Source: Parabacteroides sp. AM08-6 (GTDB lineage: Bacteria; Bacteroidota; Bacteroidia; Bacteroidales; Tannerellaceae). From it: a stretch of 64,000 nt of DNA. The notes beneath the pieces were generated by a model. That model ran no database searches, was not told the origin of the DNA, and saw only the letters and a program-made list of their open reading frames with translations. Below, one piece after another: positions 27,091 to 36,782 of the stretch. Both the position numbers and the translations under genes were made by a program. Positions within the stretch are counted from its first letter, which is position 1. Each line of letters starts with the position of its first letter. The stretch is from assembly GCF_003473295.1 (NCBI RefSeq), contig NZ_QRMP01000002.1:311204-375203 (forward strand), written 5' to 3'.

Positions 27091-29127
27091 ATGAATAAAA
27101 TCTATTTATCAATAATTGCAGCTTTAGGCGTATGCTTAGGGTTTAGTTCCTGTAATAATTACTTGGATGCGGATCGATTTTTTCAAGATCGCATCACTTA
27201 TGAGAAAGTTTTCGAAGACAAGGATTATTCGGAACAATGGTTGGCCGACTGTTTTTTCCATCTGACAAAATACAATCAGGAAGTGGCCAGTAAGGAACAT
27301 GTAAAAACAATGTTCGCCAGTGATGACATGTATTATACTGATTGGGGAACTAGTGCCGGTTCGCAGTATAGTAAATTGAAAAACGGGCAATATCAAGAAC
27401 CTGAATTTAACGATTATCTTTATATTTCCTGGATGGATTCATATAAAGGTATCAATAAATGTACCATTTTTATGAATCGTATCGACCAAAATAAAGAGAT
27501 GACTCCGGAAGAGATTTTGGACTACAAGGCACAAGCTCGTTTCTGCCGTGCTTATCTCTATTGGTCCTTATTACGCAAATTCGGTCCTGTACCTTTGTTG
27601 GGAGATGAAGAATTGGACCAAACGGTTAGTTATGACGAAATGGCTGTTCCACGCCGTCCTTACGAGGAATGTGTAGAATTTATAGCCACAGAAATGGCAC
27701 TGGCAGCCAAAGATCTGCCTCTCAAACGCGACCTGCGGACAATTGCCCGTCCAACCCGCGGAGCCGCACTTGCCGTACGGACAAAAGCCTATTTGTATGG
27801 AGCCAGTCCGTTAATGAATGGTAATAACAGTGCGTATGCCAGTCAACTGGTTGACCATGAAGGAAAGCGCTTGTTACCGGCAGAGTATGATGAAGCCAGA
27901 TGGGCAAAAGCGGCAGCTGCAGCCCGGGATGTAATGGAGTTAAACCAATATGATTTATACGTAGCGAACAGCCGTGTATCCGGAGGTCCGGACTATCCAG
28001 CCACCATCCAACCTTTTGATGACGGAGAGTTCTCAAAACAGAACTGGCCGAACGGATATGCCGATATCGACCCGTTTGAATCATATCGTTCCGTATTCAA
28101 TGGCGAATTGAATGCTTATGCCAATCCGGAACTTATTTTTACTCGTGGACAAAATCAATTTTCAGGTATTAGTGATATGGTTCTCCATCAATTGCCTCGT
28201 TATACAAAAGGATGGAACTGTCATGGAACTACTCAAAAACAAGTGGATGCCTACTACATGTTAGACGGCAAGGATTGTCCGGGTAAAGACAAAGAAATGG
28301 GGCGCGGAAATGGTAGTGAACGTTTAAAAGGTTTCGTTACCCAGGAAGATGTGGATGCTGGGAAATATAAACCGTTAGTAGCCGGGACTTCCTTGCAATA
28401 TGCCAATCGCGAACCTCGTTTTTATGCTTCAGTCGCTTTCAATGGGTCTATGTGGAATTTCTTAAGTTCAACCAAACAAGAACGTAGGAATCAAGCAATC
28501 TGGTATTACCGCGGATTACAGGACGGACGCAACAATACCGTCAACTGGCAAATCACCGGTATCGGAATTAAAAAGTATGTAAAACCTTCGGATTCGCAAG
28601 ATGAAGGTGGATCCATTTCTCCCAAAGTACCGACTGATATGCGTTATGCCGACATCCTTTTGAGTTATGCCGAAGCTTTAAACGAATTAAACGGCAGCTA
28701 TCAAATACCTTCTTGGGACGGGACAAAAACTCATGCTGTCAGTCGCGACATTCATGAACTGGAAAAAGGAATTCATCCGATACGTATCCGTGCCGGCCTT
28801 CCTGATTATCCGGACGAAGCCTATGGCAATAAAGAAGAACTCAGAAAACTTCTGAAACGCGAAAGGCAGATTGAATTCATGTGTGAAGGACATCGCTATT
28901 ATGACTTACGTCGCTGGCTGGATGCTCCGGTAGAAGAATCAACCCCTATATATGGTTGTAATACGCTTATGACACAAGATCAGGCAGAGTTGTTCCATAC
29001 ACCGGTAGCTGTAACATTCCTACCTACTAATTTTACGGAAAAGACCTATTTCTGGCCAATTCCGAAAGAAGAATTAAAACGTAACCAGCGTTTGGTACAA
29101 AACCCAGGGTGGGATACTTATGATTAA
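27091..29127 (+). CDS. SusD/RagB family nutrient-binding lipoprotein
   Basis: The 678-residue lid lipoprotein for the SusC importer, 12 bases after it. Lipobox GFSSCNNYLD gives lipidated Cys near residue 20. Hallmarks of the family are ARFCRAYLYWSLLRKFGPVPLL, the TPR-like helical body (RGAALAVRTKAYLYGASPLM), MRYADILLSYAEALNEL and the C-terminal EFMCEGHRYYDLRRW and FWPIPKEELKRN. It is exposed at the outer surface. The substrate cannot be deduced, and no glycoside hydrolase lies nearby to hint at it. Confidence 0.95.
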   Translation: MNKIYLSIIAALGVCLGFSSCNNYLDADRFFQDRITYEKVFEDKDYSEQWLADCFFHLTKYNQEVASKEHVKTMFASDDMYYTDWGTSAGSQYSKLKNGQYQEPEFNDYLYISWMDSYKGINKCTIFMNRIDQNKEMTPEEILDYKAQARFCRAYLYWSLLRKFGPVPLLGDEELDQTVSYDEMAVPRRPYEECVEFIATEMALAAKDLPLKRDLRTIARPTRGAALAVRTKAYLYGASPLMNGNNSAYASQLVDHEGKRLLPAEYDEARWAKAAAAARDVMELNQYDLYVANSRVSGGPDYPATIQPFDDGEFSKQNWPNGYADIDPFESYRSVFNGELNAYANPELIFTRGQNQFSGISDMVLHQLPRYTKGWNCHGTTQKQVDAYYMLDGKDCPGKDKEMGRGNGSERLKGFVTQEDVDAGKYKPLVAGTSLQYANREPRFYASVAFNGSMWNFLSSTKQERRNQAIWYYRGLQDGRNNTVNWQITGIGIKKYVKPSDSQDEGGSISPKVPTDMRYADILLSYAEALNELNGSYQIPSWDGTKTHAVSRDIHELEKGIHPIRIRAGLPDYPDEAYGNKEELRKLLKRERQIEFMCEGHRYYDLRRWLDAPVEESTPIYGCNTLMTQDQAELFHTPVAVTFLPTNFTEKTYFWPIPKEELKRNQRLVQNPGWDTYD

Positions 29128-29146
29128 TCTAAAATTATATTGAATT

Positions 29147-30130
29147 ATGAAGAACATATTTTATAAATATTTGATTGCAATTGCCGTATTGTTCATGTTT
29201 AGTTCCTGCAATGAGGAATGGGAAGACGAACAATTCGAACATTATGTGTCTTTTAAAGCACCTATAGATTTGGCTGTTGGTTCTACCAGCATTTACATCC
29301 GGTATAATCCGGGAGGAAAAGTAACCTATAAGTTACCAATTATCGTCAGTGGTTCAACAAGTCACGATAATGACCTGAATGTCCATGTCGGATTGGATCT
29401 GGACACATTGGCCAATATCAACAAAGAACATTACAATCTGCGCGAAGACCTGTATTATCGGGTATTGGAGGATGACCAGTATGAATTTGCAGAAACGACA
29501 TTGATTCCCGCAGGAGAAGATGTAGTATTATTGGATTTAAACTTTACTTTGGGAGAAATTGATTTAGTAGACAAATGGGTATTACCCCTAACTATTAAAA
29601 ATGACCCTTCATACAATTATGTGGCGAATCCCCGTAAAAACTACAGTAAGGCGATTCTTCGTGTCATTCCCTTCAATGACTATTCGGGAGTATATACTTC
29701 CGGAAACGTGAATGTTTATGTAGAAGGAACATCCAGTGACCCGATGACCATAAATACTCGTAGCAGTTATGTCGTAGATGACAAGACAATTTTCTTCTAT
29801 GCAGGTTTGCAAGACGAAGACTTATTGGAACGGCACTGTTACAAGATAATGGCTACTTTCAATGAGGACGGGACATTAACTCTTAAAGCAGAGGACCCGA
29901 ATATTAAACTGGAAGTAGACGGAACTCCTACGTATGAAGTTACAGAAAGAGTGGACGATACATTGCCTTATTTATTGCACCGTTATGTAACGTTAAAGTT
30001 GGCATATTCATTTGAGGATTATACATCTGTACCTGGTACCCGTATTGCTTATAAAGCTAGCGGTAGCATGACTATGGAGCGTAAGATTAATACTCAAATT
30101 CCGGATGAGGATCAAGCTATTGAATGGTAG
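29147..30130 (+). CDS. PUL-associated surface lipoprotein (DUF1735/DUF4973-like)
   Basis: A 327-residue lipoprotein (lipobox FMFSSCNEEWED), 19 bases after susD. The N-terminal part (HYVSFKAPIDLAVGSTSIYI, then VTYKLPIIVSGSTS) reads like the beta-sandwich DUF1735 domain of SusE-like glycan-binding proteins; the C-terminal half resembles DUF4361/DUF4973 (VYTSGNVNVYVEGTSSD). The family assignment is from memory and could be to a neighbouring DUF. Likely a surface ligand-binding accessory of the transporter. A terminator follows, closing the four-gene unit. Confidence 0.75.
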   Translation: MKNIFYKYLIAIAVLFMFSSCNEEWEDEQFEHYVSFKAPIDLAVGSTSIYIRYNPGGKVTYKLPIIVSGSTSHDNDLNVHVGLDLDTLANINKEHYNLREDLYYRVLEDDQYEFAETTLIPAGEDVVLLDLNFTLGEIDLVDKWVLPLTIKNDPSYNYVANPRKNYSKAILRVIPFNDYSGVYTSGNVNVYVEGTSSDPMTINTRSSYVVDDKTIFFYAGLQDEDLLERHCYKIMATFNEDGTLTLKAEDPNIKLEVDGTPTYEVTERVDDTLPYLLHRYVTLKLAYSFEDYTSVPGTRIAYKASGSMTMERKINTQIPDEDQAIEW

Positions 30131-30175
30131 TATTATGATATACAATCAATTTGTAGCCAATGTAGATTAAACTGT

Positions 30176-30206
30176 AAGGGATTGCGTTATTTTGACGCAA
30201 TCCCTT
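30176..30206 (+). terminator. Terminator of the SusC/SusD unit
   Basis: AAGGGATTGCGT (30176-30187) pairs with ACGCAATCCCTT (30195-30206) around a 7-base loop, with a short T run. Confidence 0.7.
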
Positions 30207-30248
30207 TGTCTACTTAACTTTTAGTGTTTGTATAGTTTAGATTTTTGA

Positions 30249-32045
30249 ATGACAAGTGTATATCTTTTAATGGATAAAAATAACGACATACAGCAAGGAA
30301 AACAAAATTGGATAATAATAATAGTCGGAATGTTGTTCACAGTAGCGATGTTACAATTTCGATACCAATATCATATATTCTTCTTGGAACAATTACAATT
30401 ATTCATTTTTACAAAAGAGTATGCGATGCAGTTACTCTCTACTCCTGGAGGACTTGTAGAGTATATTGGTGAATATCTTATTCAGTTTTTTAAAATCAAT
30501 TATGTAGGTAATATACTCATTGTTATTTTATTAACAATAACCGGAGTTTGTATTCGTAAACTAATCGAAGATAAAAATAAGTCTTGTTTTATCTTTGAAT
30601 GTATGATTGTCTTCTTTTTATTTGTTAACTTTTTAGATATTAATTTTTATCTAAAAGGAATTATCGGTTATTTGTTTTGCTTGATTGCACTTTTAATTTA
30701 TTATAGAATACAGACTAAATTATTTAAAATAAGATTGCTGATTGTTCTATTATCAGGCCTTTTTTTATTTTGGATAGCTGCGCCTTTTCAGACACTATTC
30801 TTTGTTGTGGTATGCGCAATCGAATTAAAACGACATGGATTAAATAAAGGGAAAAGTTTATTCCCTCTATTTATAATTACTATATGTGGCTTTTTAGTTT
30901 ATATCTTTGCCGGAGAAGGTGCATTCCGGATATACATTAATATTGACGGAGTATGTTCATTGCGAATTATTCCCGGCTGGACTAAATATGCAGCCTGGAT
31001 ATTATTGCCAGTGGCTATTTTATTCAATCCTCTATTAGAACAGACCTTTAAACTTATTCGGAAGAGTCTCATAAAAACAATAATACAAATATTACTTCTT
31101 GGAGGTATCGTTATCTATCTCTTACCCAAATATGATGACAATTGGTCGCTCCCTTTTAAACAACTACATTACTACGCTACACATGAAAAATGGGATGATA
31201 TATTGGGTTATTGTAAGGAACATCCCTTGAATAATAATTATAACTGTTTGAATTACCAGAATCTGGCACTTGCAGAAAAAGGAATATTGGCCGATTCTCT
31301 TCTTTGCTATACACAAAAAGGGAAATATGGTCTATACGCCCCTTGGGACAGGATTGTTCCGACTGCTTTTGTCTTGCAAAAAGTTTGTTATCATTATGGC
31401 GATATTGCTTTTGCACAAAAATACGCATTCGAAGGAAATGTCAATTCTGTTACAATGGGTTTCCCTGAAACATTAAAAATGTTAGTCAAAACAAATCTTT
31501 TACAAGGTCAAAAGAATGTAGCTGCCAAATACATTTATTATTTACAACAAACATTTTCATATAAAAAATGGGCAGACAAACAATATCTTTATTTATCTGA
31601 TACGTTGACCATGAGAAATGATCCCGAATATAAAGGAAAAGAAAGATTCAAGGAAAAGGAAAATCATTTCACCTATTCAAATGAACTATACATATTGGCC
31701 GGATTAGACAAAAAAGATAAGAAATTGAGAGATTTTGTTTTATGCTCTCTTTTACTGGACAAAGATTTACCTGGTTTCCTGAATTGGTTTGATTTCTATA
31801 ATAAAGATACAAGTTTTCAAAATATACCGGATTTATATTATCAGGCGCTTATGGCTTGTGCACCAAGTGTCCCGGATGTATTAACTCGGTATTCGGTACC
31901 GGAAAATATCAAAAATGATTTTGAAATGTACTCCATGGTTTACAGTAGTGGAAGGAATTCTGCAGAAAAACAAAAATGGTTACATTCACAATATAAAGAT
32001 AGTTATTGGTATTATTTTCATTTTACAAAAATAGAACATGAATAA
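30249..32045 (+). CDS. DUF6057-type polytopic membrane protein
   Basis: A 598-residue protein. The first 300 residues contain about nine hydrophobic helices (for example WIIIIVGMLFTVAML, FFLFVNFLDINFYL, AAWILLPVAILF). The C-terminal half is soluble, with repeated helix pairs of TPR type (CLNYQNLALAEKGILADSLL, YGDIAFAQKYAFEGN). This arrangement matches family DUF6057 of Bacteroidota as I recall it. No catalytic motif is seen. The stop overlaps the next gene's start by 8 bases, so the two are translated together and probably function together. ATG at 30270 (MDKNNDIQ) is an alternative start. Confidence 0.75.
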   Translation: MTSVYLLMDKNNDIQQGKQNWIIIIVGMLFTVAMLQFRYQYHIFFLEQLQLFIFTKEYAMQLLSTPGGLVEYIGEYLIQFFKINYVGNILIVILLTITGVCIRKLIEDKNKSCFIFECMIVFFLFVNFLDINFYLKGIIGYLFCLIALLIYYRIQTKLFKIRLLIVLLSGLFLFWIAAPFQTLFFVVVCAIELKRHGLNKGKSLFPLFIITICGFLVYIFAGEGAFRIYINIDGVCSLRIIPGWTKYAAWILLPVAILFNPLLEQTFKLIRKSLIKTIIQILLLGGIVIYLLPKYDDNWSLPFKQLHYYATHEKWDDILGYCKEHPLNNNYNCLNYQNLALAEKGILADSLLCYTQKGKYGLYAPWDRIVPTAFVLQKVCYHYGDIAFAQKYAFEGNVNSVTMGFPETLKMLVKTNLLQGQKNVAAKYIYYLQQTFSYKKWADKQYLYLSDTLTMRNDPEYKGKERFKEKENHFTYSNELYILAGLDKKDKKLRDFVLCSLLLDKDLPGFLNWFDFYNKDTSFQNIPDLYYQALMACAPSVPDVLTRYSVPENIKNDFEMYSMVYSSGRNSAEKQKWLHSQYKDSYWYYFHFTKIEHE

Positions 32046-33459
32046 ATATTGGATACTACTGGTGGTAGGTTTCTTATGTGCTTGCAATCAAACTCCTGTG
32101 AGTGTATTGGAACAATATTCTCGTACATTTATCTATCCGGATTATGAGAAAGTTACAATACCTCGTAATATTGCTCCTTTATCATTTATAATCAATACAA
32201 CAGAATCTGATATTAAAACAATTTTACATACAGAAAATTATTCCATATCGATAAAAGAGAAGGATATTTCTATCTCTTTGCGTAAATGGAAGAAGTTGGT
32301 GATGTCCGGAGATACAATTTGGGTAGATGTTTTTGCTAAAAAGAATGGGGACTGGACACAACTTCGTTCATTCCCTATCTTTATCTCTGAAGATGAAATA
32401 GATCCATATATTACTTATCGTTTAATAGCTCCGGGATATGAAGTTTGGAATTCTATGGGTATTTATCAACGTTGTTTATCATCCTATGAAGAAACGCCTA
32501 TTTGTGAAAATAAAAGTATGACTCATTATTGTATTAACTGCCATACTACAAACCACGGAAATCCTGAAGAGTTTATTTTTCATCAACGACCGGGAGGAAG
32601 TATTCTGGTTAAAGATGGCATTTTAAAGAAATTGAATACTCATTACAATGAAAAAGTACAAAGTCTCGTTTATCCTTCTTGGCATCCATCTGGCAATTAT
32701 ATAGCTTTCTCTGTAAATAAGACTGTACAAAGTGTACATTCAAAGAATACAAATCGTATCGAAGTATGGGATCTATGGTCTGATATTGTCATAGTTGATG
32801 TCAGGACTAATGAATTGATAACCATTCCCACACTAATGTCAGAGAAGTCTTTTGAAACATTCCCAACCTTTTCGCCTGATGGGAAAAAGTTATATTTCTG
32901 TACTGCCCGTTCTGTTACTCTTCCTGACTCCATTACAGAAGTTAAATATGATATCTGTTCCATATCGCTTGATTTGGATAACAAAATGTACAGCAAGCAG
33001 GTCGATACAATTATCCGGGCTTCATCTAATAATTATAGTACCTCTTTCCCCCGAATATCACCTAATGGACGTTATTTATTATATACCCAACATGAATATG
33101 GTAATTTTTCCATCTGGCATAAAGAGGCTGATTTAAAAATGTATGATTTGGAAGAGAAAAGAGCCATAGATGTATCTATATTGAATTCTCCGGAAACTGA
33201 AAGCTATCATACTTGGTCTTCCAATGGGAAATGGATTATTTTTAGTAGTCGTCGGGATGATGGGTTATATACGCGCCTCTATTTGGCCCATGTGAATTCT
33301 GAAGGTATTATGGCTAAACCTTTCCTCTTGCCACAAAAAAACAGTACTTATTCTATTATTCAAGACAAATCGTATAATATTCCGGAATTTGTGACAGGGA
33401 AAATAAAAAATTATAATGTTGAGATAGAGAAATTATTGAAGAAAAGTACAAAGCCTTAA
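32038..33459 (+). CDS. Beta-propeller (PD40/TolB-like) lipoprotein with a CxxCH motif
   Basis: A 473-residue lipoprotein (lipobox LCAC, Cys 16). After about 150 residues of beta-rich sequence comes YCINCH, a single CxxCH (Cys165, Cys168, His169) as used for covalent heme c, then a TolB-like propeller with PD40 repeats: YPSWHPSGNYIAFSVN, FPTFSPDGKKLYFCTA, FPRISPNGRYLLYTQ, YHTWSSNGKWIIFSS. Overlaps the DUF6057 gene by 8 bases. Whether heme is bound is unproven. Such proteins occur next to DUF6057 genes in related genomes, from memory. Confidence 0.75.
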   Translation: MNKYWILLVVGFLCACNQTPVSVLEQYSRTFIYPDYEKVTIPRNIAPLSFIINTTESDIKTILHTENYSISIKEKDISISLRKWKKLVMSGDTIWVDVFAKKNGDWTQLRSFPIFISEDEIDPYITYRLIAPGYEVWNSMGIYQRCLSSYEETPICENKSMTHYCINCHTTNHGNPEEFIFHQRPGGSILVKDGILKKLNTHYNEKVQSLVYPSWHPSGNYIAFSVNKTVQSVHSKNTNRIEVWDLWSDIVIVDVRTNELITIPTLMSEKSFETFPTFSPDGKKLYFCTARSVTLPDSITEVKYDICSISLDLDNKMYSKQVDTIIRASSNNYSTSFPRISPNGRYLLYTQHEYGNFSIWHKEADLKMYDLEEKRAIDVSILNSPETESYHTWSSNGKWIIFSSRRDDGLYTRLYLAHVNSEGIMAKPFLLPQKNSTYSIIQDKSYNIPEFVTGKIKNYNVEIEKLLKKSTKP

Positions 33460-33721
33460 TAAATAAGAGAGTCACAAAATTCATTATACTATTCACGGAC
33501 CACCATCTTGTTTGTCAATAAAGGACAAGGGTATAGAAGAAACTGTTGGGAAATACCTAAATTGTAATTTTTGGAACTCTAAAATTCCGGAAACAGTCGT
33601 TATTAAAAGTATGTTTTGGTGTTGTTATTCAACACTTGAGCAAAGTAAACGAGAAAAGATTATAATGCTTCGATCTAATTTCTTAACTTAGCGGCGTCTG
33701 TTCTATTTAATAAATAAGAGT

Positions 33722-34885
33722 ATGAAAAGAGAAAATCTGCTGTTGTTCTTAATTCTGTTGTTGAGTATGCCTGCATATGCTCAGGAGGGCATAAGATTGC
33801 TGCATGGTCCTTATTTACAAAATCTAGGATCTGAAGAAGTTACGATTGTATGGCTTTCCGATAAGCCGTCTGTAGGATGGGTCGAATTGGCTCCGGATGA
33901 TAATTCTGACTTTTATGCTACTGAACGTCCTCGCTATTTTGATGCTAAGAATGGAGTGAAAAATACATCAACCATTCATGCAGTGAAAATTAAGGGACTT
34001 AAACCGGGGACAAATTACCGTTATCGTGTTTTTGTTCAGGAAGTACTGAGTCATGTTGCACATCAAGTTATTTACGGGTATTATGCATCTACAGATGTTT
34101 ATTCAAGGGAACCATTGGTTTTTAAAACGAGTGATCCGGCAAATAAAAATACCTCTTTTGCTATGGTAAATGATATACATGGCAATAATGATGTTTTGGA
34201 GAAGCTGGTTTCCAAATGTGATTTGAAAAATACGGATTTTATTATTTTCAATGGGGATATGGTTTCTGTCTTTAATGAAGAAAAACATATTTTTGACGGT
34301 TTCATGGATACGGCTACCAGATTGTTCGCATCCAGAGTCCCTATGTACTATACACGGGGTAATCATGAAACCCGGGGAGCTTTTGCCACTGAATTCCAGC
34401 GTTATTTTTCTCCTAAAGAAGAAAATATCTATTATACTTTCCGTCAGGGACCGATTTGTTTTGTTATTTTGGATACAGGGGAGGATAAGCCGGATTCGGA
34501 TATTGAATATGCCGGTATAACCGTATATGATGAATATCGGACGGAACAGGCGGAATGGCTGCGTCAGGTTCTGGATAGTAAAGAATATAAAGAGGCTCCT
34601 TTTAAAATTGTAGTTGCTCATATTCCACCTATGGGGGGATGGCATGGTAATTTGGAAGTGGAAAATAAATTTATGCCATTGTTGCGCGATGCAAAACCGG
34701 ATCTTATGCTTTGTGGTCATTTACATCGTTTTATTCATCAGAAGGCAACAAAAGAGACTCCATTCCCGATTATTGTTAATTCCAATACAGCAATATTGAA
34801 AGCTACGGCTAATCCCACGGAATTAAAAATTGAGGTGATAGATGTAGACGGGAAAGTTTTAGATCAATTCTCAGTAAAGAGATAA
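33722..34885 (+). CDS. Exported metallophosphoesterase with FN3-like N-domain
   Basis: A 387-residue periplasmic or surface enzyme: Sec signal ending AYAQ, then a fibronectin-III-like domain as in purple acid phosphatases (LHGPYLQNLGSEEVTIVWLS, LKPGTNYRYRVF), then the calcineurin-like fold. Metal motifs are NDIHGNN, FNGDMVS, TRGNHETRG, VAHIPPMGGWHG and CGHLHRF. It hydrolyses phosphate esters; the substrate is unknown. It lies 262 bases after the previous gene, a spacer in which I see no gene or clear promoter. Confidence 0.88.
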   Translation: MKRENLLLFLILLLSMPAYAQEGIRLLHGPYLQNLGSEEVTIVWLSDKPSVGWVELAPDDNSDFYATERPRYFDAKNGVKNTSTIHAVKIKGLKPGTNYRYRVFVQEVLSHVAHQVIYGYYASTDVYSREPLVFKTSDPANKNTSFAMVNDIHGNNDVLEKLVSKCDLKNTDFIIFNGDMVSVFNEEKHIFDGFMDTATRLFASRVPMYYTRGNHETRGAFATEFQRYFSPKEENIYYTFRQGPICFVILDTGEDKPDSDIEYAGITVYDEYRTEQAEWLRQVLDSKEYKEAPFKIVVAHIPPMGGWHGNLEVENKFMPLLRDAKPDLMLCGHLHRFIHQKATKETPFPIIVNSNTAILKATANPTELKIEVIDVDGKVLDQFSVKR

Positions 34886-34972
34886 AGAGGAAAAAACTTA
34901 CGGATTGAAGCCTATGGTCTCTCTCTGGCTTACGTTTTATAAGAAAATATATAGAAAAAACTTCTAATTATA

Positions 34973-35003
34973 TTTGGAGGTTAAAAAAAAGGCTGTATCT
35001 TTG
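34973..35003 (+). promoter_or_regulatory. Promoter of the leu operon
   Basis: TTTGG at 34973-34977 and TATCTTTG at 34996-35003, 18 bases apart, match the Bacteroidota -33/-7 elements. The leader peptide starts 25 bases downstream. Confidence 0.75.
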
Positions 35004-35027
35004 CAGCGTTCAAATGGAAAAGACAAG

Positions 35028-35102
35028 ATGAAACAGGAAATGCTAAATAGTCTCATTATTTCTCTAAATATTATTCTACTCTGGGAACGGGATAGGAAGT
35101 GA
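35028..35102 (+). CDS. leuL: leu operon leader peptide
   Basis: A 24-codon frame beginning MKQEMLNSLIIS and ending WERDRK. It contains five Leu and four Ile, mostly packed in residues 6-18, and no Val. The TGA (35100-35102) lies within the left antiterminator arm GGAAGTGAGA (35095-35104), so a ribosome reaching the stop would mask it. The architecture is the same as in the ilv leader of this window. Confidence 0.85.
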   Translation: MKQEMLNSLIISLNIILLWERDRK

Positions 35103-35172
35103 GACTGTGTATGCTTTTGCTGAGCATTAAAATAGAAGAGCCTTTCTCACTTCCTTGTGAGAGAGGCTTTTT
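35095..35172 (+). terminator. leu attenuator: antiterminator and terminator
   Basis: GGAAGTGAGA (35095-35104) is exactly complementary to TCTCACTTCC (35145-35154), the antiterminator. The competing terminator pairs AGCCTTTCTCAC (35139-35150) with GTGAGAGAGGCT (35157-35168), followed by TTTTT. Confidence 0.85.
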
Positions 35173-35214
35173 TCATTATTACATAAATAAGAAATAGAAA
35201 CTAACAAATTTAAG

Positions 35215-36723
35215 ATGATAAAGACTATGTCAGACAGATTATTTATTTTCGACACCACATTGCGTGATGGTGAGCAAGTGCCGGGCTGCCAGCTGAATAG
35301 TATTGAAAAGATTCAGGTGGCTAAAGCCCTTGAAGAATTGGGCGTTGATGTGATAGAAGCAGGTTTCCCGGTATCGAGTCCCGGTGATTTCAATAGTGTA
35401 GTTGAAATTTCTAAAGCTGTAACTTGGCCTACGATTTGCGCCTTGACACGTGCAGTAGAAAAAGATATAGATGTGGCAGCCGAAGCTTTGAAATATGCGA
35501 AACGAGGACGTATCCATACAGGTATCGGAACATCTGATTACCATATTAAATATAAGTTTAATTCGAATCAAGAAGAAATTTTGCAACGTGCTATCGCTGC
35601 TACAAAATATGCGAAAAAATATGTGGAAGATATTGAGTTTTACTGCGAAGATGCCGGACGTACCGACAACGAATATCTGGCTCGTGTAGTTGAAGCTGTT
35701 ATAAAAGCCGGTGCTACGGTGGTGAACATTCCGGATACTACCGGATATTGTCTACCAGATGAATATGGAGCAAAGATAAAATATTTGATGGACCATGTAG
35801 ACGGTATAGAAAATGCGATTATCTCTACGCATTGTCATAATGACCTTGGAATGGCAACCGCCAATACGGTACAGGGGGTTTTGAACGGAGCCCGTCAGGT
35901 GGAAGTAACAATGAATGGTATCGGCGAACGTGCGGGTAATACTTCTTTGGAAGAAATTGCGATGATTTTTAAAAGCCATAAAGAACGTAATATCATCACA
36001 AATATAAATACAACCAAGATATATGGTGTCAGTGGTATGGTTTCCAGCCTGATGAATATGCCCATTCAGCCGAACAAAGCAATTGTGGGACGAAATGCTT
36101 TTGCACACTCCTCCGGTATCCATCAGGATGGCGTTTTGAAAAATCGGGAAAGTTATGAAATCATCGACCCGAAAGATGTGGGTATCGATGATAATGCGAT
36201 TGTTTTGACTGCTCGTAGCGGGCGTGCCGCCTTGAAACATCGTTTACATGTTCTGGGAGTTGAATTATCACAGGAAAAACTGGATAAGGTTTACGAAGAA
36301 TTTTTGAAATTGGCTGACCGTAAGAAAGATATCAACGATGATGATGTATTGATGCTTGCCGGTAAAGACCGTACAGCAACGCACCGTATCAAACTGGAAT
36401 ATCTGCAAGTAACTTCCGGTGTCGGTCTGCAATCTGTAGCCAGTGTTTGTCTGGATATTGCCGGTGAGAAATTCGAAGCTGCCGCTTCCGGTAATGGTCC
36501 TGTGGATGCTGCGATTAAAGCTGTCAAATCTATCATTCACCGTACCATGACTATTCAGGAGTTTTTGATACAGGCTATTAACAAAGGTAGTGATGATATG
36601 GGAAAAGTACACATGCAGGTCGAATATGATGGTAATAATTATTATGGTTTTGCTGCCAATACCGACATTATTGCTGCTTCAGTTGAAGCATTTATCGATG
36701 CAATCAATAAATTTGTAAAATAA
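35215..36723 (+). CDS. leuA: 2-isopropylmalate synthase
   Basis: Condenses acetyl-CoA with 2-ketoisovalerate in the first committed step to leucine. The 502-residue enzyme has the HMGL-like barrel motifs [31 protein letters not shown] and [15 protein letters not shown], and a C-terminal LeuA dimer/regulatory domain ([34 protein letters not shown]) for feedback control by leucine. A start at the second ATG, 35227 (MSDRLFIF), is equally plausible. First structural gene after the leu attenuator. Confidence 0.96.
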   Translation: MIKTMSDRLFIFDTTLRDGEQVPGCQLNSIEKIQVAKALEELGVDVIEAGFPVSSPGDFNSVVEISKAVTWPTICALTRAVEKDIDVAAEALKYAKRGRIHTGIGTSDYHIKYKFNSNQEEILQRAIAATKYAKKYVEDIEFYCEDAGRTDNEYLARVVEAVIKAGATVVNIPDTTGYCLPDEYGAKIKYLMDHVDGIENAIISTHCHNDLGMATANTVQGVLNGARQVEVTMNGIGERAGNTSLEEIAMIFKSHKERNIITNINTTKIYGVSGMVSSLMNMPIQPNKAIVGRNAFAHSSGIHQDGVLKNRESYEIIDPKDVGIDDNAIVLTARSGRAALKHRLHVLGVELSQEKLDKVYEEFLKLADRKKDINDDDVLMLAGKDRTATHRIKLEYLQVTSGVGLQSVASVCLDIAGEKFEAAASGNGPVDAAIKAVKSIIHRTMTIQEFLIQAINKGSDDMGKVHMQVEYDGNNYYGFAANTDIIAASVEAFIDAINKFVK

Positions 36724-36782
36724 TAAACGACTTGGAACATCGATAACATGATTGTTATTGTTGTTCTGAAAAAGCATATAAT

